Below the pieces are notes generated by a model. It saw only the letters and a program-made list of their open reading frames with translations, was not told the origin of the DNA and made no database searches. A stretch of 64,000 nt of DNA, taken from Gorsachius magnificus (lineage: Eukaryota; Chordata; Aves; Pelecaniformes; Ardeidae). Of this stretch, positions 48,780-62,742 are shown piece after piece. Made by a program: the position numbers and the translations under genes. The stretch spans positions 9,257,385 through 9,321,384 of the forward strand of contig CM067084.1 in the NCBI GenBank assembly GCA_034008185.1, in the 5' to 3' direction. Position 1 is the first letter of the stretch, and each line of letters begins with the position of its first letter.

Positions 48780-49150
48780 ATACTTCTCTTGAAATTAATA
48801 AACTATACCAATTTGTATTAGTGGAACAACTAGCCTATGGGTGTTAACAGGAAGTACAATGAAATTAATCTATCCATATATATTTTTAGTATGGTGATTT
48901 TCTATTTTTCTGTGTGGCTAATATGGGAAGTGCAAAGGGAGTAATTAAATTATATTTATAGATATACTTATATCATTTTTAGGTGCAAACTAAACATGTT
49001 ATTCAGAGATTATTAAGAGACAGTAAATATGCAGGTTCAGTGAAATGTTTCAGACACACTGTTTTTACAGATTTGCATTTTAATGGTGCTCCTTGCAGTA
49101 ATTACCAAATTGTTTATGTAGGTCTTTGTTATATGTGATTGCTCAGCAAT
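48780..49150. promoter_or_regulatory. AT-rich patch dense in homeodomain and octamer motifs, candidate enhancer
   Basis: Over about 370 bp there are several homeodomain-type cores (GAAATTAATAAAC, GAAATTAATCTATCC, GTAATTAAATTA, GCAGTAATTACC) and a perfect octamer ATTTGCAT at 49071-49078. AT-rich DNA gives such motifs by chance, so the call rests on clustering only. A conservation test would be decisive. Confidence 0.25.
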
Positions 49151-49539
49151 TTACATTAAGTAGTTTTGCCCTTTGAGTCACTAAATCTTGACATTCTCCT
49201 CAAGAGATCAATACTTACTATTTTTAATTGAAAGATAATAATTTCCTGGTATTTTCTATCTAGAATTTTAACACATATGTTTTGCTCTAGAAACATCTTC
49301 AACTTCAATTAATACTTTTATGGTAGTCAGAAGAAATTAATTTAGAATAAGCTTGACTGGACAATATTTCATATTCCTGTCATACTTAAGACGGGAAAAA
49401 TAACTCTCTCTATATATAGATTATATACAAGCATAACCCGCGTGTAGAAAAGTTTAACAAATCTGTTTAGATAAAGTTCTTGCTAGTGATCTGCTAAAAA
49501 TAAAAAGCATCTTCAGTAAGCTAAAATATCTAGGCCTAT

Positions 49540-49652
49540 GTTCAACAAAGCTCTAAGTACGCACCTAAGCATAAGTACATGTATAAACTTATTCCACTGT
49601 GCAAAACTCATACTTGATTTTGAGCATGTACTTCAGGGCTTTGTGGGATTAG
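49540..49652. repeat. Fold-back (palindromic) ancient amniote repeat, copy 1
   Basis: The left arm, TTCAACAAAGCTCTAAGTAC then GCACCTAAGC, pairs with the right arm, TTTTGAGCATGTACTTCAGG then GCTTTGTGGGATT, when the latter is reversed (about 70% match). The pattern 'ccaacaaagcacttaagcacatgctta ... taagcatgtgcttaagtgctttgctggat' is a fold-back repeat I recall as widespread in turtles, crocodilians and birds. It is a small non-autonomous element by structure. Confidence 0.45.
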
Positions 49653-49866
49653 AGCATTGGCTTTGTGTATTCCCATGGAAATCTCACCATTAAAGTTCAT
49701 CCTAACTTTGACAAAAGCTGCAGATACACTCAGATATGATCTCAGAATCTGTCTGCTCACCTGTATGCATGACTTGTAAGTCATGAGAATAAAACAGGAC
49801 TTATTCCAAACATCAAGGCTTTTCACTTTTACAGGTCTGACATGGTTTTGCCACTAGTGTAAGTAA

Positions 49867-49888
49867 ATGCAAATTTACAGATTTGCAT
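49867..49888. promoter_or_regulatory. Inverted pair of POU octamers
   Basis: ATGCAAAT (49867-49874) and ATTTGCAT (49881-49888) form a perfect 8-bp inverted repeat with a 6-bp spacer TTACAG. Two octamers in a dyad can be bound by POU-domain (Oct) dimers. The right half lies in a 15-mer, TTTACAGATTTGCAT, that also occurs at 49064-49078. Confidence 0.4.
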
Positions 49889-52800
49889 GTCTTATTTCAA
49901 TAAAAATGCCAGATATCAATTTCAAAGGGATACAGTTTCATATACTTCTTCATTACAGGTAATTTTACCACACAGTGCTTGGCGTTGTCTCTGTTAACAA
50001 ATACTTGACAACTGAGGAAGCTATGTGCTTTCCCATTGTGATTTCTCTTTTGTGAAAAATTTTATGATCTATCCTAGACATTTCTTCTAATAATATTTCA
50101 CAGGAGGCAGTGAAGAGCTGCACTCCCTTGAAAAGGAAATCTCTGTACCAAAAAGATTGTGCCTAATACATCTTTAGAAGTGTCTGCACTTCTCTGAGGC
50201 ATACTCTATCATATAGTAAGGATGTAGTAGGTTTCTCCTCCTTCTCATTCTTCATCCTTGCTTTGAAAGCAGAAATTGACTGAATTGTGATCATACCTTC
50301 TTCTGCTTCCTCTTTTTGGTGACTTGCAGTGTGGGGCCAAGTCTCTTCACTCCCCGACTGCAGAGATCATGGCTGTCACAAGCCCTTCTACATTGTGAAA
50401 CGGTAGATTTCTTGTGCATCCACCAGTTTATTAGTTTTGTGGGATCATCCTAATATGGTTCTAGAAATCTAATGCCTTTATAGTCTTACTCCCTTTGTAA
50501 AAAACAGCCTTTTTGGCTATTTCAACACTACCATCTCCTGCCTGTGTCCATCAGGAATTTCTGTGGGTCCAAGGTACTTTATGTCAATAAACAGTGTTTA
50601 AAAACAACCTTTGCATAGTACAGCGTGAGTTTCTGAAATGGGTGGTAGTTATTGGAGGGATGAAGCAGAAAGCCTGAAAGAAGGAAGCTGAGAGTTCTGC
50701 AATGGCTGGAAATAGATGCGAACAGTAATTTGATAAAACAACTTAAAACTGAACCAGTTTTCCTACCATGCCCACAGAAAACACATCTCACTAACCAAGT
50801 GGAGGTACAGAGTCCACTACTGAGGGCCCTGATCTCTAGTGGCTCTTCCATATTCTACATAAATCTCAGAGCACCCAGGAAGGAGCAATGGATTTAAACT
50901 CCTCTGGTGTGAGAAAAACTTGCTGTCTCTGACAGACAGTTTGTGAGAGAATCATGGATGATTTTTGTGAATGTTTTCCCCCAGTTTTCCCCCCTCAACC
51001 CTGTGGCATTACTGTTTGTGGATAATCGAATCCAGTGTCAACATTTTCTAGTCAGATACTTGGAACTCTGCATTGCTGGAGTTACATTTGCTCATGAAAC
51101 AGTAGTCTTCCTCTCATATAGCTTCACAGACTTAAATAGAATTAGCATGTATAACATCCTGTTTCGTGTGGGGCATCAAAAAAGTAAAGATCTAACCAGT
51201 GGGTGTTTCAGACACCTTACTGTTTGGTAAATTAGATGGGATTTTTTAAAGATTCAGGAGAAGCTTTCTCTATTAAAATGTCTTCAATTTTTCCTAAACA
51301 GTCTGAACTCTGGGCTGCTTAGTTAATTGTAAGTGTGTTATTTTCACTGTCAGATAATAGCTGTCTATCTTTAATGGACTGCCTGAAACAAGCAGCATTT
51401 TAGACATGTTGGTGATTTTCAGCATTAAATTAAATCTTGTATGATTCTAGCAGTAGAACCTGAACTTCCTGATTTGTGTCGAGAAAGGAATCTGCTACTT
51501 ATTTTGTAACCCATATAAAAGACTTAGGATTAAGAAGATAAATTGTGGATGGATGAGTAGCATCTCCATCTTTCTTGTACATTAAGCAGTCAGGAAAATG
51601 TTAACTTCTTAGAATAATGTTGGACTTCCAAATGTAACTTCAATAGCAATCTGCCCCCTGGTACTGTCCAGACTCACAGCTCATCTAGTTCTTGCCTATA
51701 GACCTTGCTAGGCCCTCCATGCATAGAAGTTTCTAATTCATACCAGCACTGGCTGGTGCACTGGGCACTTCTGCGAGTGGTGAAGCCATAGTCCCTTCCC
51801 ATTGATAAGAGCAAGACTCTTTCTAACATTTGTGAGAATTTTGCCTCTCAGGTAGCTACTTAAGGGATTATAATTAAGTTACCCACAATCTAAGCTAAAT
51901 ATACTGAGCTCATGGAATAATTCTCTCCTGTAATCAGTAGGTAGGAAATTTTATCATTAAAATAAAATAGAAGCTGGAGAAAAACATTTTCTCTGCTTCC
52001 GAAAGACCAACAATGAATCCTATTCAGTAATAGATAAAATTTTAGTAGAAACAGATTTTCTTAAAAGGTGTAGCAGCTAATTTTCTGTTCCTTTTGGTGG
52101 TGAGAATTGGATATTCTACATTGGGATTCTTTTCTGGTGGTGACTAACCTATTTTCTTGCATTAGCCCAGGATAGTACAACTACGCATATGGAACCTCGG
52201 AGAGAGTTAGGAGTCAAGCATTTGCAGTAATAAAATACAGACAGATTCTGAAATGCACAAATATGCCAAAGGCCATATTTTCATTTGGCCAAAGTGCTTA
52301 AGCACAGGATAGGCTTAGATGTATAACTTAGATTTGCAGGTAGCATACCTGTAAATATATATTCTGTTTTTTGAAAACAATTCACTTTAAAATTGTTTTG
52401 CAACAAGTGAGTGTTTGCTTGCTTAATAGTGAAAAGATGATGAAGAAACTTTTTTTTTTTTTCCCGCTTTCAAAATTAATGAAAATCTTGAAGTATTAGT
52501 TGGGGTTATTCCAGTTCATAAAACTGCCTTACTGGACAAGATGTGTGGCTGAGATAATTAGGCATCGGGTTTTGGAACAAGGTGCAATAACCTTACACCA
52601 TACCTACAGTAACTGTAGATATAAATGCCAGCTGAAAAACAGTTTATCCAAGAACAGTATTTTAATACATGTCATCTGTCAATCATTTCTTTGTAAGATG
52701 TAAGGAAAGGATTTCCTTTGATTTCATCTAGAAATCATCCTCTCCATAGAAACACAGGGCTTGGTAGTCTTCATTTCTGCCACCTTCCAGATGATATCCT

Positions 52801-52967
52801 TAGTCAAATAGATGTTTAAGTCTCTATAGAAAATTGCTAGTAACTTAACATGGAATAATGAGATGTCATTCCTCTGTATGTATACTAACTGATGGTAAGA
52901 GTTTACAGATTTTGATTTTCAAAACGTGTAAGTAAGCCCAGGTTTAGTTTATTTACATCAGGAGAAT
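49889..52967. other. Gene-poor DNA, no coding exon seen
   Basis: AT-rich, with a T run at 52450-52462. The frames at 50579-50851 and 50943-51230 (90-95 codons) lack recognisable domains. Confidence 0.6.
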
Positions 52968-53085
52968 CCCAATTCAACAAGACAAGTAGTGTGTGCCTAT
53001 TTTTTACTGCAAAGGTAAACTCATTAATTGAAAAAGGACTACTTACATGCTTAGCAATAGGTGTCTTTACTTTGAATTCCCTTGA
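52968..53085. repeat. Fold-back ancient amniote repeat, copy 2
   Basis: CCAATTCAACAAGACAAGTA ... GTGCCTA on the left, and GGACTACTTACATGCTTAGC ... GGTGTCTTTACTTTGAATTC on the right, form imperfect inverted arms. The block 'gggactactcacatgctta' followed by a stretch ending 'ttgaattcc' is the same repeat type as the one at 49540-49652, about 3.4 kb away, though the two copies are highly diverged. Confidence 0.4.
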
Positions 53086-56000
53086 CTAGACTCCAAAGAA
53101 TATTCTCCTGGGGCCACTAGCAAAACAATGAAAATTTTTGCAGAAAGTAAAAGGAATGCCTTGTAATTACTGAGAAGTCTTCTATATAATTACCTCAAAA
53201 TAAATAGCTACATTAAGAAATATATAATCGCTCATAAAAAGAAGAAATCAGTGCAGAGGACCGCCAAGTTTCCAAGATGTAGTATCAGACAGTTTGTGAC
53301 CCAGTGACTGACAGCAGCTGTGTGTCCTTGTGACTTGATCAGGATATGCAAGAAACTTTCAATGTTTCAAATGTTAAGTACTGTGTCTTTGTAGCATCTG
53401 TCTGCTAACCATCTATTTCACTTGCAAATGAATTCATAAATCCAAACTTCTTGCAATTTTCTTAGAGACATTACCAGAATCCTATTTATGTTGACCTCTT
53501 GATGGTAGTTATGTTGACCTATGTTGATCACTTTCAAACGTTAATCAGCATCAGTGAGTGCAGTTGAAGACCATGTATATCATATTTCTGAAGGTCTTTC
53601 TCTCACCTTTTATAAGCAAATTACTTATCTACCTTAATTCAAATTATTCCTTAAAGCACAGTTTCTGCCAAGCTTATCATTGCTGGTATATCCAGTTTAC
53701 CATGACTGTTGCACACTTAAACAAATCTCCAAACCATCTTGTAATCTAGAACATTCTTTCCTGCTCCTTTTGTTTTCTATAGTGCTGAACCATTGACATT
53801 CTTTGACAGAAAACCAAAATATTATTTTCTGTCTATTCATCCAAATATCCTCCTATCCATCATCTATCCATCCTGTTGCCGTTGTTTATGTATCAAATTT
53901 TTACTCTAGTTCTCCTTGGACTGGTAGTAAAAATCTAAGCTTTCACAGTTTTTCATTGCAGTTCACACTTTGGATTTGCATATGAAAACCTGATACTAAA
54001 TAATACTCAGTGTACTACAGAGCAGTGTGCGCTCTATATGAGTATATGAATTTCCAATTTAAAGCCATGAGGAATTTTATTTCTTAATATCCCATGTAAA
54101 GGGAATGAGTTTAAAATCACAAATAGATCATTGTAATTCAAATATTTAACAGGTACCAAAACCAGATAAACTCTTACAGGAGTAAGATTTTATTTTCTTA
54201 CAATTGTAAAATTTAGTCAAAAGATGGAACAAAAATGCTTATTTCCCCAGGCAATAGTTTTTCCTTTTATTTTTCCTTGAAACATTAATTTTCCTCTATG
54301 CTGAAAAAATGGCCAGAAAATATACTGTTATTTTGCCCTTTGCACTGTGTCATGGATGAAGAAGCTCTGTGATTTTTTCAAGGCCTCAGCTTTAACTACT
54401 GGGCCATAACATCAGAGATTGGTTGTTGCTATTGTGTCCCATACAAGGGATATTGTATATTCAGCGGTCTGAATCATTACTGGTTTTTTCTCTGTCGTAG
54501 TACTCCACAACCTCTTCAGTTATTTCTTTTCAGTGAAACATGGACAAGCTTTGGTTTTGCTTTCTTCATTGTTATAGGAATCCTAGGATGATTTGTACAG
54601 CTCTCCTACCTAGACTAAGAGAATGTAGTTTTAGAAGCATAGGTAAATTATCTATTATCCACAGAACCATAACGGCCTACATACTCATGAGATTATGAAT
54701 TTATGCCAATTTATGAAGTATTTAAATTATTGCTAGAAGTGCTGTTTATCGACAATGACAAGCATAATATAAAAGAATTCTGCTAACATCAACTGACATT
54801 TCCAGAGTTACAAACGTTTTCTGATTTTCACTTGGTAGGCAAGAACCTTAGCAATGGTCATATATGACCTGAGCCATAGAAGTGACATCTTGTTTTTATT
54901 TCTTCCAAGATTATAAGAACTTCCATGAAAAAAATTCTTACAAATGACAAACCAACGACCCTGAAGATAATTCATTTTTGTTAGTCACTGTGTAGTTACC
55001 TCATTATCAGCAGCAACAAGAGTTTTCCCATTGTCTACTGAAGTACGTCACTAGGGAGCTAGAATGACTATTCTTAGTTATTTGAGAACGTTCCAGTCTC
55101 TAACTCCTTTCTGTCCCTGGTGTATATGATGTACACGATTTGTGCTAGCAAGTAGATTTAGTGATACCCGTTGCAAAGAAATTTTAAAGTGTATAACTGA
55201 GCAAATAGTTAACTTTGTCCATAGCAGGTCAGCTTTACAGCAATTAACCTTAAAAAATTAGAGTCAAACTGGATTGAAATAGATTTAAGTATTACTTTTT
55301 CTCAACTACCCTTTGTGTATAGTTTATTCACTGGTGCGAGAAATGAGCTACAAGCCCTCACAGAATTAACTAGGCATATTAGTAAACTCATGTTTTCCTG
55401 TTTCAACTTCATGTTGAACTTACTAGCTTTGGTTTCCCTTGCTGGTTTGTCTGCACTGCAAAATACTTCTCCAAAATGAAAGCAATAGCAGTGCTATCTT
55501 GAGATGATTTGATAGCAATAGTTTATGAAACAAACTTTCTTCATAAATTAAACTACAAACAGCTGCTGATATGCTGGCAATGACAATATTGCTGCCATAT
55601 AGATTTTTATGGATTTTTACAGAAACTGGCATTCAAGTAACCTGTGGTGGTAGAAAGCTCCTTACTTGATGATGTGCAGTTTTATGGTGCTATACTTGAA
55701 ACAGTAGCTGAAGCGGGGAAGGGAGAGAAAAGGGAGAGGGAAAAAACGGGATGTTTTCGGCGACTAACTCGAACCATCTAATTCAGGAACTTGCTTCTCC
55801 ATATAATAGAAAGCAGTCAACTTCACTGTGACTGAGGGCTGTATTTTTTGTACGTGGTTACTAATCATCAAGAATATTACCAGTTTGCTGTTATCTGGGG
55901 CACAGGCAATGGAACAGGAGGCTCTGATAACAGAAGAGCTTCCATAAAAAGATAATACTGCAAGGACAGGTAGAGAAGCACAGATTGTGTCCCCAGACCC

Positions 56001-59000
56001 CTTATTTCAACTCAGAAAGTCCTTGAGTACCTCCAGACCATGCTCCTCATGAGGAGTGGAACTAAGTTTACAATGGATGTTTTGTTTTGCCTTATGAAAT
56101 ATCTCCGCTGTTACCTACTCCTTTACCTCCAAAATAGTCTCTCCAGCCTGCTGCTGGCACACACTGCTCCCTAGCAGAAACATCTTTCTAGTCATCACTT
56201 CTAAATCTAGCACATGAACCTTCAGGTCCTGTAAAGTGATGGTATATCCCAATTTGAAACATCCCTTACCATGTCCTTTCCTGTAACCCAGCAAAACTGC
56301 CACTAAAGCTGTGGGACCAGAAAGAGCAGGGTCCTGAAAGCTTATACTCCTAGGGCATGCTTGTAACCCAGCTCAAAACCTTCTGTCAGGGAGCATATCT
56401 GCCTGCTGAGGCCCTATCCTGTACTTCAGAGAACTTGTCCCCTCCTAATCTAACTAATCCAAGGAGCCTGTTCACTAAACCACAACCTGTTCTCAACCAA
56501 ACATAACAACCTTATTTTATGATACCTTATGTAGAAGCTACTTCTAACCTATCCTAGACTTTTCCCTAAACCTACAGCCTTTCTCAGAGAGTGCTTCTAG
56601 CTCAACACAGGTGAGAAAGATCTAAATCCTAATGGCCCAGCTGCTGCTGTGTCCTTGTGTTACTGGCTGGCTTCAGGGGCTACTTGGCTAGCTCTTCCTT
56701 CCTTTCTACATGTTTAGTGTGTTGCCTGGCTTTGTTTAATGTTTTCTAGAGGATAGGCTTGGTTGTTTGGTTGCTTTTTTGGAATTTCTGATCTACTCAA
56801 CAGGCTCTCCAAAGGATGGTTTACAGAAACAAGAGTCTGCCCTGAACAACTTAAGAATCAATGCAGGTTAGTGCGATAGAAAACACTGCAATGAGGTCTT
56901 TTTTTTTTTTTTTTCTTTAGAAGGTAGTAAATTGTGTGTGAAAGTAAAACTGTTCTTGGTAAGAAAACAATGTGTTACACAATTGACTAGCAAAAATCTT
57001 TAACAAGGAGAACAACAAAACTAGTATCACCTAGCTGTTACTGTGCTTCTTGCTGTTAGATCTCTGATGGTGAAATGTAGGCAAAATGAACAAAATTGTG
57101 CTCTGAGAGACTTAGTTTGTAAGTATATTTCAAGAAATTTTCTGTAATGGCTTGTTTCCACAGAAGACAGAAAGTGGATTTTAATATTACTTACACGTGC
57201 TTTGAGAAGCTATTCAAAAGTCCCTTGTTGAAGTTAATTTCAGTTTTGCATGTAAATGGGTTCCAATTTGTACTTATATTTTACTTTTTCAAATTTGCAA
57301 CTAAATTAATAAGTTTTATTAAAAATATTTACTTTAAGAATTTTACTTTTTTGTTTCAAGTTATTCTAATGTTGAGGACTCTTCAAAATTCCTTTGTAGT
57401 TAAAATTCAAAGTATAAAACTTTAATAGTTGCACTTAAATAATTTTTGAGTTTTCCTGGCTACTTTGTCCTACTGTTTTTCATAAGTAAAGGTACCTTCT
57501 TCAGTGATAGTGAGTATTGATCAAGCTGGATCAACCCTGGGAGAAAAAAGGCCTCTCTGGCCATCTCTTCTGTGGCTATGGCTTCCTACAAGTTTTTCTC
57601 TAAATTGTAGTGAAAATATGACTGTATATAGTCTACTCTAAAAGCAGCAGCACAGTTGATATTGTAGCAGCAAGCTATTTGTCAGAGAGCACTAGCAGAG
57701 CCTGAAACCCAAAGCAGGGTTAATGTTACAGAATTTCAAAACATTTTATAAGAATGTATTCATTGGAACTTGGCTTGTATGTTAACTGTAACAAGAGTAT
57801 TGTATGCAATCTGGCAGAGTGTAAATCTTCTGGACTCCAATTTTGGCATGATCTAAGTCTAACTGAGTCTTGTTTTGTAACATAACAGCTACTAAAAACG
57901 CGTGTGCTGTTTAGTTGAGTGACAAGAGATGCAAGGATTGCTACCTACAAATAAATCTTAAGCATGTCTACTGTATTCACTGGAGAGAGTTTAAAGAACA
58001 TGCTGACTTTCCAAAAGAATTTGATCATTTTTTCTGCTATGTGGTAGGAATTCCGAGATAATTTCTTCACCTTTCAACTTTAGTATGTGAATGAATTCTG
58101 GAAAATGAAAGTACTTGGTGATGTTGAAGAAGGCCAGTACTCGCCTACCTCACACTGTGAAGAATGAAGAAAATCTCATTAGACAAACTGTTATAGGTGG
58201 GACAAGTAAAGGGACAGACTGATGTTCTATAAAAGCTCAGTGACAAAGCTTAATAATGTGTCAAGAAATTTCCATTTATCTATTTAGCCATGGAAACCTG
58301 CAGTTAGTGCTGTTGAGATGCTAATGAAATTGATGGGAAGGAACCCTTTAAAAGTAGATTCAGATGGAAAATAAAATCCCTTTCATTTGCAACAAGTATA
58401 ATGCATAGGGTTTGAAAAGAGGTATGTAAATATATTGCTGTTAATTTAGAATCAGTTTTTCCTCTTCTAAAAACATCGAGATTTTGGTCTTAACCTTCTG
58501 TGACAACTGGCCCTACTGTATAAACGGATTTAACCTAGGGTTGCATCTGTACTTACAGTGTCATTCTCACTTAGTCGGTTGTAATCTAAAATATTATTAA
58601 TCTACTACTGGTAGCGTGCTTTGGGATGGTTCAAACTCTTCTCAACTTCCAGGGAGCATGGAGTCTTTGGATCAGATGTAGAAGAGCTGTGTATCTGCAT
58701 AATTAGGGATACTGAGTGGGTGGACCAAAGGATGTCTTTTGGGCACGGTGTCGCTGAGATGATAAAGCTGATACATTATCAGAAAAATTCATGTGAAAGA
58801 CCTTACGAATTTGGTAGACAAAGCAAAAACCCTAACATGCACAGGTATGTAGCTGTGGAAAATAAGAATCACTGCTTGCAAGGTCATGTCTTCTATGAGA
58901 ACATTACAGTGTTTCCAGTTTTCCAGACTTTAAGTCTGACATTTGTGAGGCAATGCACATTTGAATGCAGATGCGCCTTCCTTAAAGTTCAATAATGAAT

Positions 59001-62000
59001 AGATCTTTTGTTTCCCATCTTGTATAAAGGTGCAAAGTCCAGATGTGGACCCTACTGCTGCTAAAGTTCTGGAGGTATGAGCATTTTTCTTTTTAATGAA
59101 ACTGAGAATTGGCAGTGGTGTTAGAAATTATTTGGCAATTCACATACAGAGTTGTCTAAGTGATGATTGCCTTTTACACTGATGATCTGTAAGAAAGATA
59201 GCTCAGGTTTTAGGTACAAGGAAGTTTGGAGAGAAGTAACTGAAAGTTAAAAGGCAGTGAAGGATAGCTGAGAATGCAGGATAGCCTAATCATAGTGAAG
59301 TATTGGACTGGACTAATTTATTCGTAGTGTTTATATTAATGAAACCCTGTTAAAATCACCTTAATCTTGTAATCCAGTGTTGCTTCACTCTGCATAGTAT
59401 TTAGTCAGCCTTTAAAAGGTTGTGTGTATTTCATGTGCTAGTGATAACATAATAAGAGCACATGGAAATTCTATAAAGATCGGAGAGAAAAAAACCTCTC
59501 ACGAGAAGAAAAACAGATGCAAAGCTATAACCTTGCACCTGGAAATCTTTCACACGGCAGTTGTGTGCGTTCCCAACCACCCCGTAAGGACAGAAACAAC
59601 ACAAGCAGCTGATAATGTGATTGTGAGGAATGTGTTGACCATGGTGATGACAGGGTGATACATTTACCCTAGAGAACACAAGTGCACCTGTGAAATATTA
59701 GACTGTGCTTTTTTACTAGGAGATCATTTTAGAAATATTTAAGACTAAGCTATAAGATGGAAGGAGAGGGCAGTTAAAAGAGGCTGGGAAGAGGTAAAGG
59801 GTAGACATTTGGGGAAAAGCAGACTGTGCTTTCAGAGCAATTTATTACAGAACTTTGGAAGCTTATTCCATTCTCATTAAGAACAGATCTAAATCCACAT
59901 TTCCTATGCAGGCAAACCTCTGTCAGTGCAACTAATTAAATACATTGGAATTAGTAAATAAGGATGTAATTAGCAATGTATACTTGAGAAAGTAAAAGGG
60001 AATGTTTCAGAAAGCTGATTTGGTTGCGCCGTGTATTTCTAATTCATGTTTTATGTTAACACACCAAATGGTACAGAAAACATTACATGCGTGAAGAGCA
60101 TCAAAATTGAAATTACTGTTGGTTTGGTATCATCTGGGTTTCCTGAATACTTAGAGTGTTATCTTCTCTTACAAATAAGTGATGTTTGTGATTATATTTA
60201 AAGAAAATTTGGCATGCTAGTATTACTGTTTCCAAATGATCCCTTTCCATTTTTGGAGTTCTCCTGTGGGATGAAAGAAGTAAGATGTGTTTGTGGGTTG
60301 GTTTGTTGGAGTTTTGGGGTAGGTTTTTTTTTTTTGGTACTGTTTAATGTAGCCTTATGGAAAACTTAGCAAACCTTAAGCTGGCTTGTAAAGGACATAT
60401 GGATCAGGATGTTTTGTAGGGAGGATTCTTCCCAGTTATGCTGCTGTTGTGTCTGGGAGATGCTGAAATACGTTGGTCAGTTTACCTACTTCAGCATTTT
60501 GTTGAAACTTGATGAAAATGTGTAATCTTACACAAAGGCAGATAAAAAGAATATAATACCATCTGTATAAAACAGGGAGTGTGTTTTGTGCAGGCTTGTG
60601 AACAGATGCTAGCTGACAGGTTTTAGCCAGAAACTATGAAATTAATGATAAGGTTTCCTGGGAAAAACACTTCTTTAAGTATTTGAGGAAAACAGTTCTG
60701 AGCTTAAAATGTCCTCACAGTCAATTGGATGAGGACTGATTTGGCCTGCCACCAAGGAGAAGTAGATTCTTCACTGGCAACACCTGAAAGGAAAGGCAAA
60801 TGCTGAATAGAGAGTTTAATGCTGAAGCAAATAGCTGTAAGGAGCACAGAGCCAGGTTTTATAGTGTGAGGAGAGTGACAGAGGATATCAGGAGGCAGAA
60901 ACAGCAGAGCACCTGGATGTAGAAGACATTACTAGATATGATAGATTGAATTTTCTTAATCTTCCGATTGGAATCAACCTTAGAGAAAAATGCCTGGAAA
61001 ATGAATTAATATTTTGGCGGTCTGTCCAACATTACTTTGCTGGTGAAGTGGAGGAAATCAATACTAAATATACTTAGGAGTACATTATGCTGAGTTATGC
61101 TGACCTCATTAAACATATCACTACAAATGGCTACAGTACAATCAGTAGCAGGACAAAATTTGAGTCAGAGTCTGCTGAAGCTTCCTTTCCTGACAAAGAC
61201 AAGAAGTAGCTTCTTCAGAACAGGGCTGGGTGAAGCTTACCTGAGATTCTGAAGGTGGTTAGCCAGAAGATTAGCAGCTGTCAGTTGAAGAAAGGGAAAT
61301 AACTGAAATCTCAGTGCACCTGGAACTTAGTAAATGTCCGACTTCCCAAGCAGCCCTCAAAAATGAGCTAAGATGGGCCTGGTCACACACTTCAAAACAG
61401 TGGGAGGGAAAGTCAGTGCAAAGGCTCTGTGAGACTCACCTTCCTTGTGCTTCAGGGCACAGGAAGGTCTGGCTCCAGGTGATGCCCGGGGACGCTGCTG
61501 CCAGCAGGCTTTACGGCTTTCTGCAGAACCAAAAGCTGCCTTGCAGCTTGCAGAGGAGGCAGCCTTCAGAGAAATACCATGAATGTGTTTAAAAGGAGGA
61601 AAACCACAGGAAAGGTGTAGGGAACTAGTACAACTAAGAGTCCTAAATGAAATGAAAAGGCATGTTTTTCAAACTCAGTACTTGATCCTTGTGTTTATTA
61701 ATTTAAAACTGCACTCAGTGGATGTGGGTAGTCTTCAGAAATGGGATAATACTAGTGATACAGGAATGTAATGGTTCCAAGTACAACATGCCAGAGGAAT
61801 CTGGGCTTAGGACAGAAAGAAATGCTTACTGATGCGTTCAAATTCTAAAGAGAGGCAAATCAGACCAGAAACTTCAGGAAAGGATATTTTACTCTCTTCA
61901 AGAACTGCATTCAACACCTGAGAAAGATCTGTTAAGTCATGTCACCACTGTCTACCTTCTACCATTCTTTCTGCAGCAGAGCCCGTAGTGAGAGCCTGGT

Positions 62001-62742
62001 TCGTTCTCCTTCAGTTCATTAGGCATATGCTGCTTTCATACTAGCAACACTTTCACATAGCTTTTGAGTTTCTTTATTATTTAATGGCTTTTGTGGTTTT
62101 TAAATGATGTTTAAAGTTGAGGCATCTGAAAAACCCAGGTTGCCTGCCTGGAAAAAGATTTGCCCTAGGATAACAACCAAATGGTCATCTCTGAGGTTTC
62201 TGTCAAATGAGGGGGAAACTGCAAGTATTTGCAGGACAGTCAATCTGTGGCGTCTTGGGGAACCTTCTTGAGGGGAATTAAATCCCTTAGAGCAGGGAAT
62301 TCAACAGTTGGCTGTTTTTGCTGAATAGGGCCCAGTAAGATTTCTTGAGTTACTAGGTCAGATTAATTTGACAAGGTTCTAAGTTTCTCCTAAAGTAAGT
62401 ACAAGTTGAAAAATGTTGCAGTATGAAGTTATAATAATCTAACAGATTAAACCTATTTGAAAGGTGTGTATGTGATAATAAAGTAAACATTGCAAGTCTT
62501 GTTTTCTTAGGAAATGAGACTGAGAGTGTAATCTCTTTGTGTTTGTGCCTCCCCTAACAACTTTTGAAGCCATTGATTAATTTCAGCCAAAGCTGACAAT
62601 GGGGCTTAATCTATAAGATACTCTATTTCTATGAGCTTCATGAAAATACAGTCCATGTCTCCTACCCACCTATCTATCAGTACTCTCATTAGGAAAATGT
62701 GGTAGTGTCAGTTCAGCCCTCATTAGTTATCAGATAATCTGT
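53086..62742. other. Gene-poor DNA, no coding exon seen
   Basis: AT-rich DNA with ATCC-rich sequence at 53840-53875, an octamer ATTTGCAT at 53974-53981 and a T16 run at 56899-56914. Near 53285-53330 CAGCTGTGTGTCCTTGTGACTTG weakly recalls a MIR core. The longest frame, 124 codons at 58621-58995, is Cys- and His-rich in places but matches no family I know. A moderately GC-richer stretch near 61320-61570 is unassigned. Confidence 0.55.

Noticed and set aside
53285..53330. MIR core-like stretch
   Set aside because: Only about 20 bp is similar and there are no flanking core or head blocks. Too weak to list as a repeat.
58621..58995. 124-codon plus-strand frame with Cys and His residues
   Set aside because: The Cys/His spacing fits no zinc-finger pattern, there is no recognised homology, and a chance frame of this length is expected somewhere in 64 kb.
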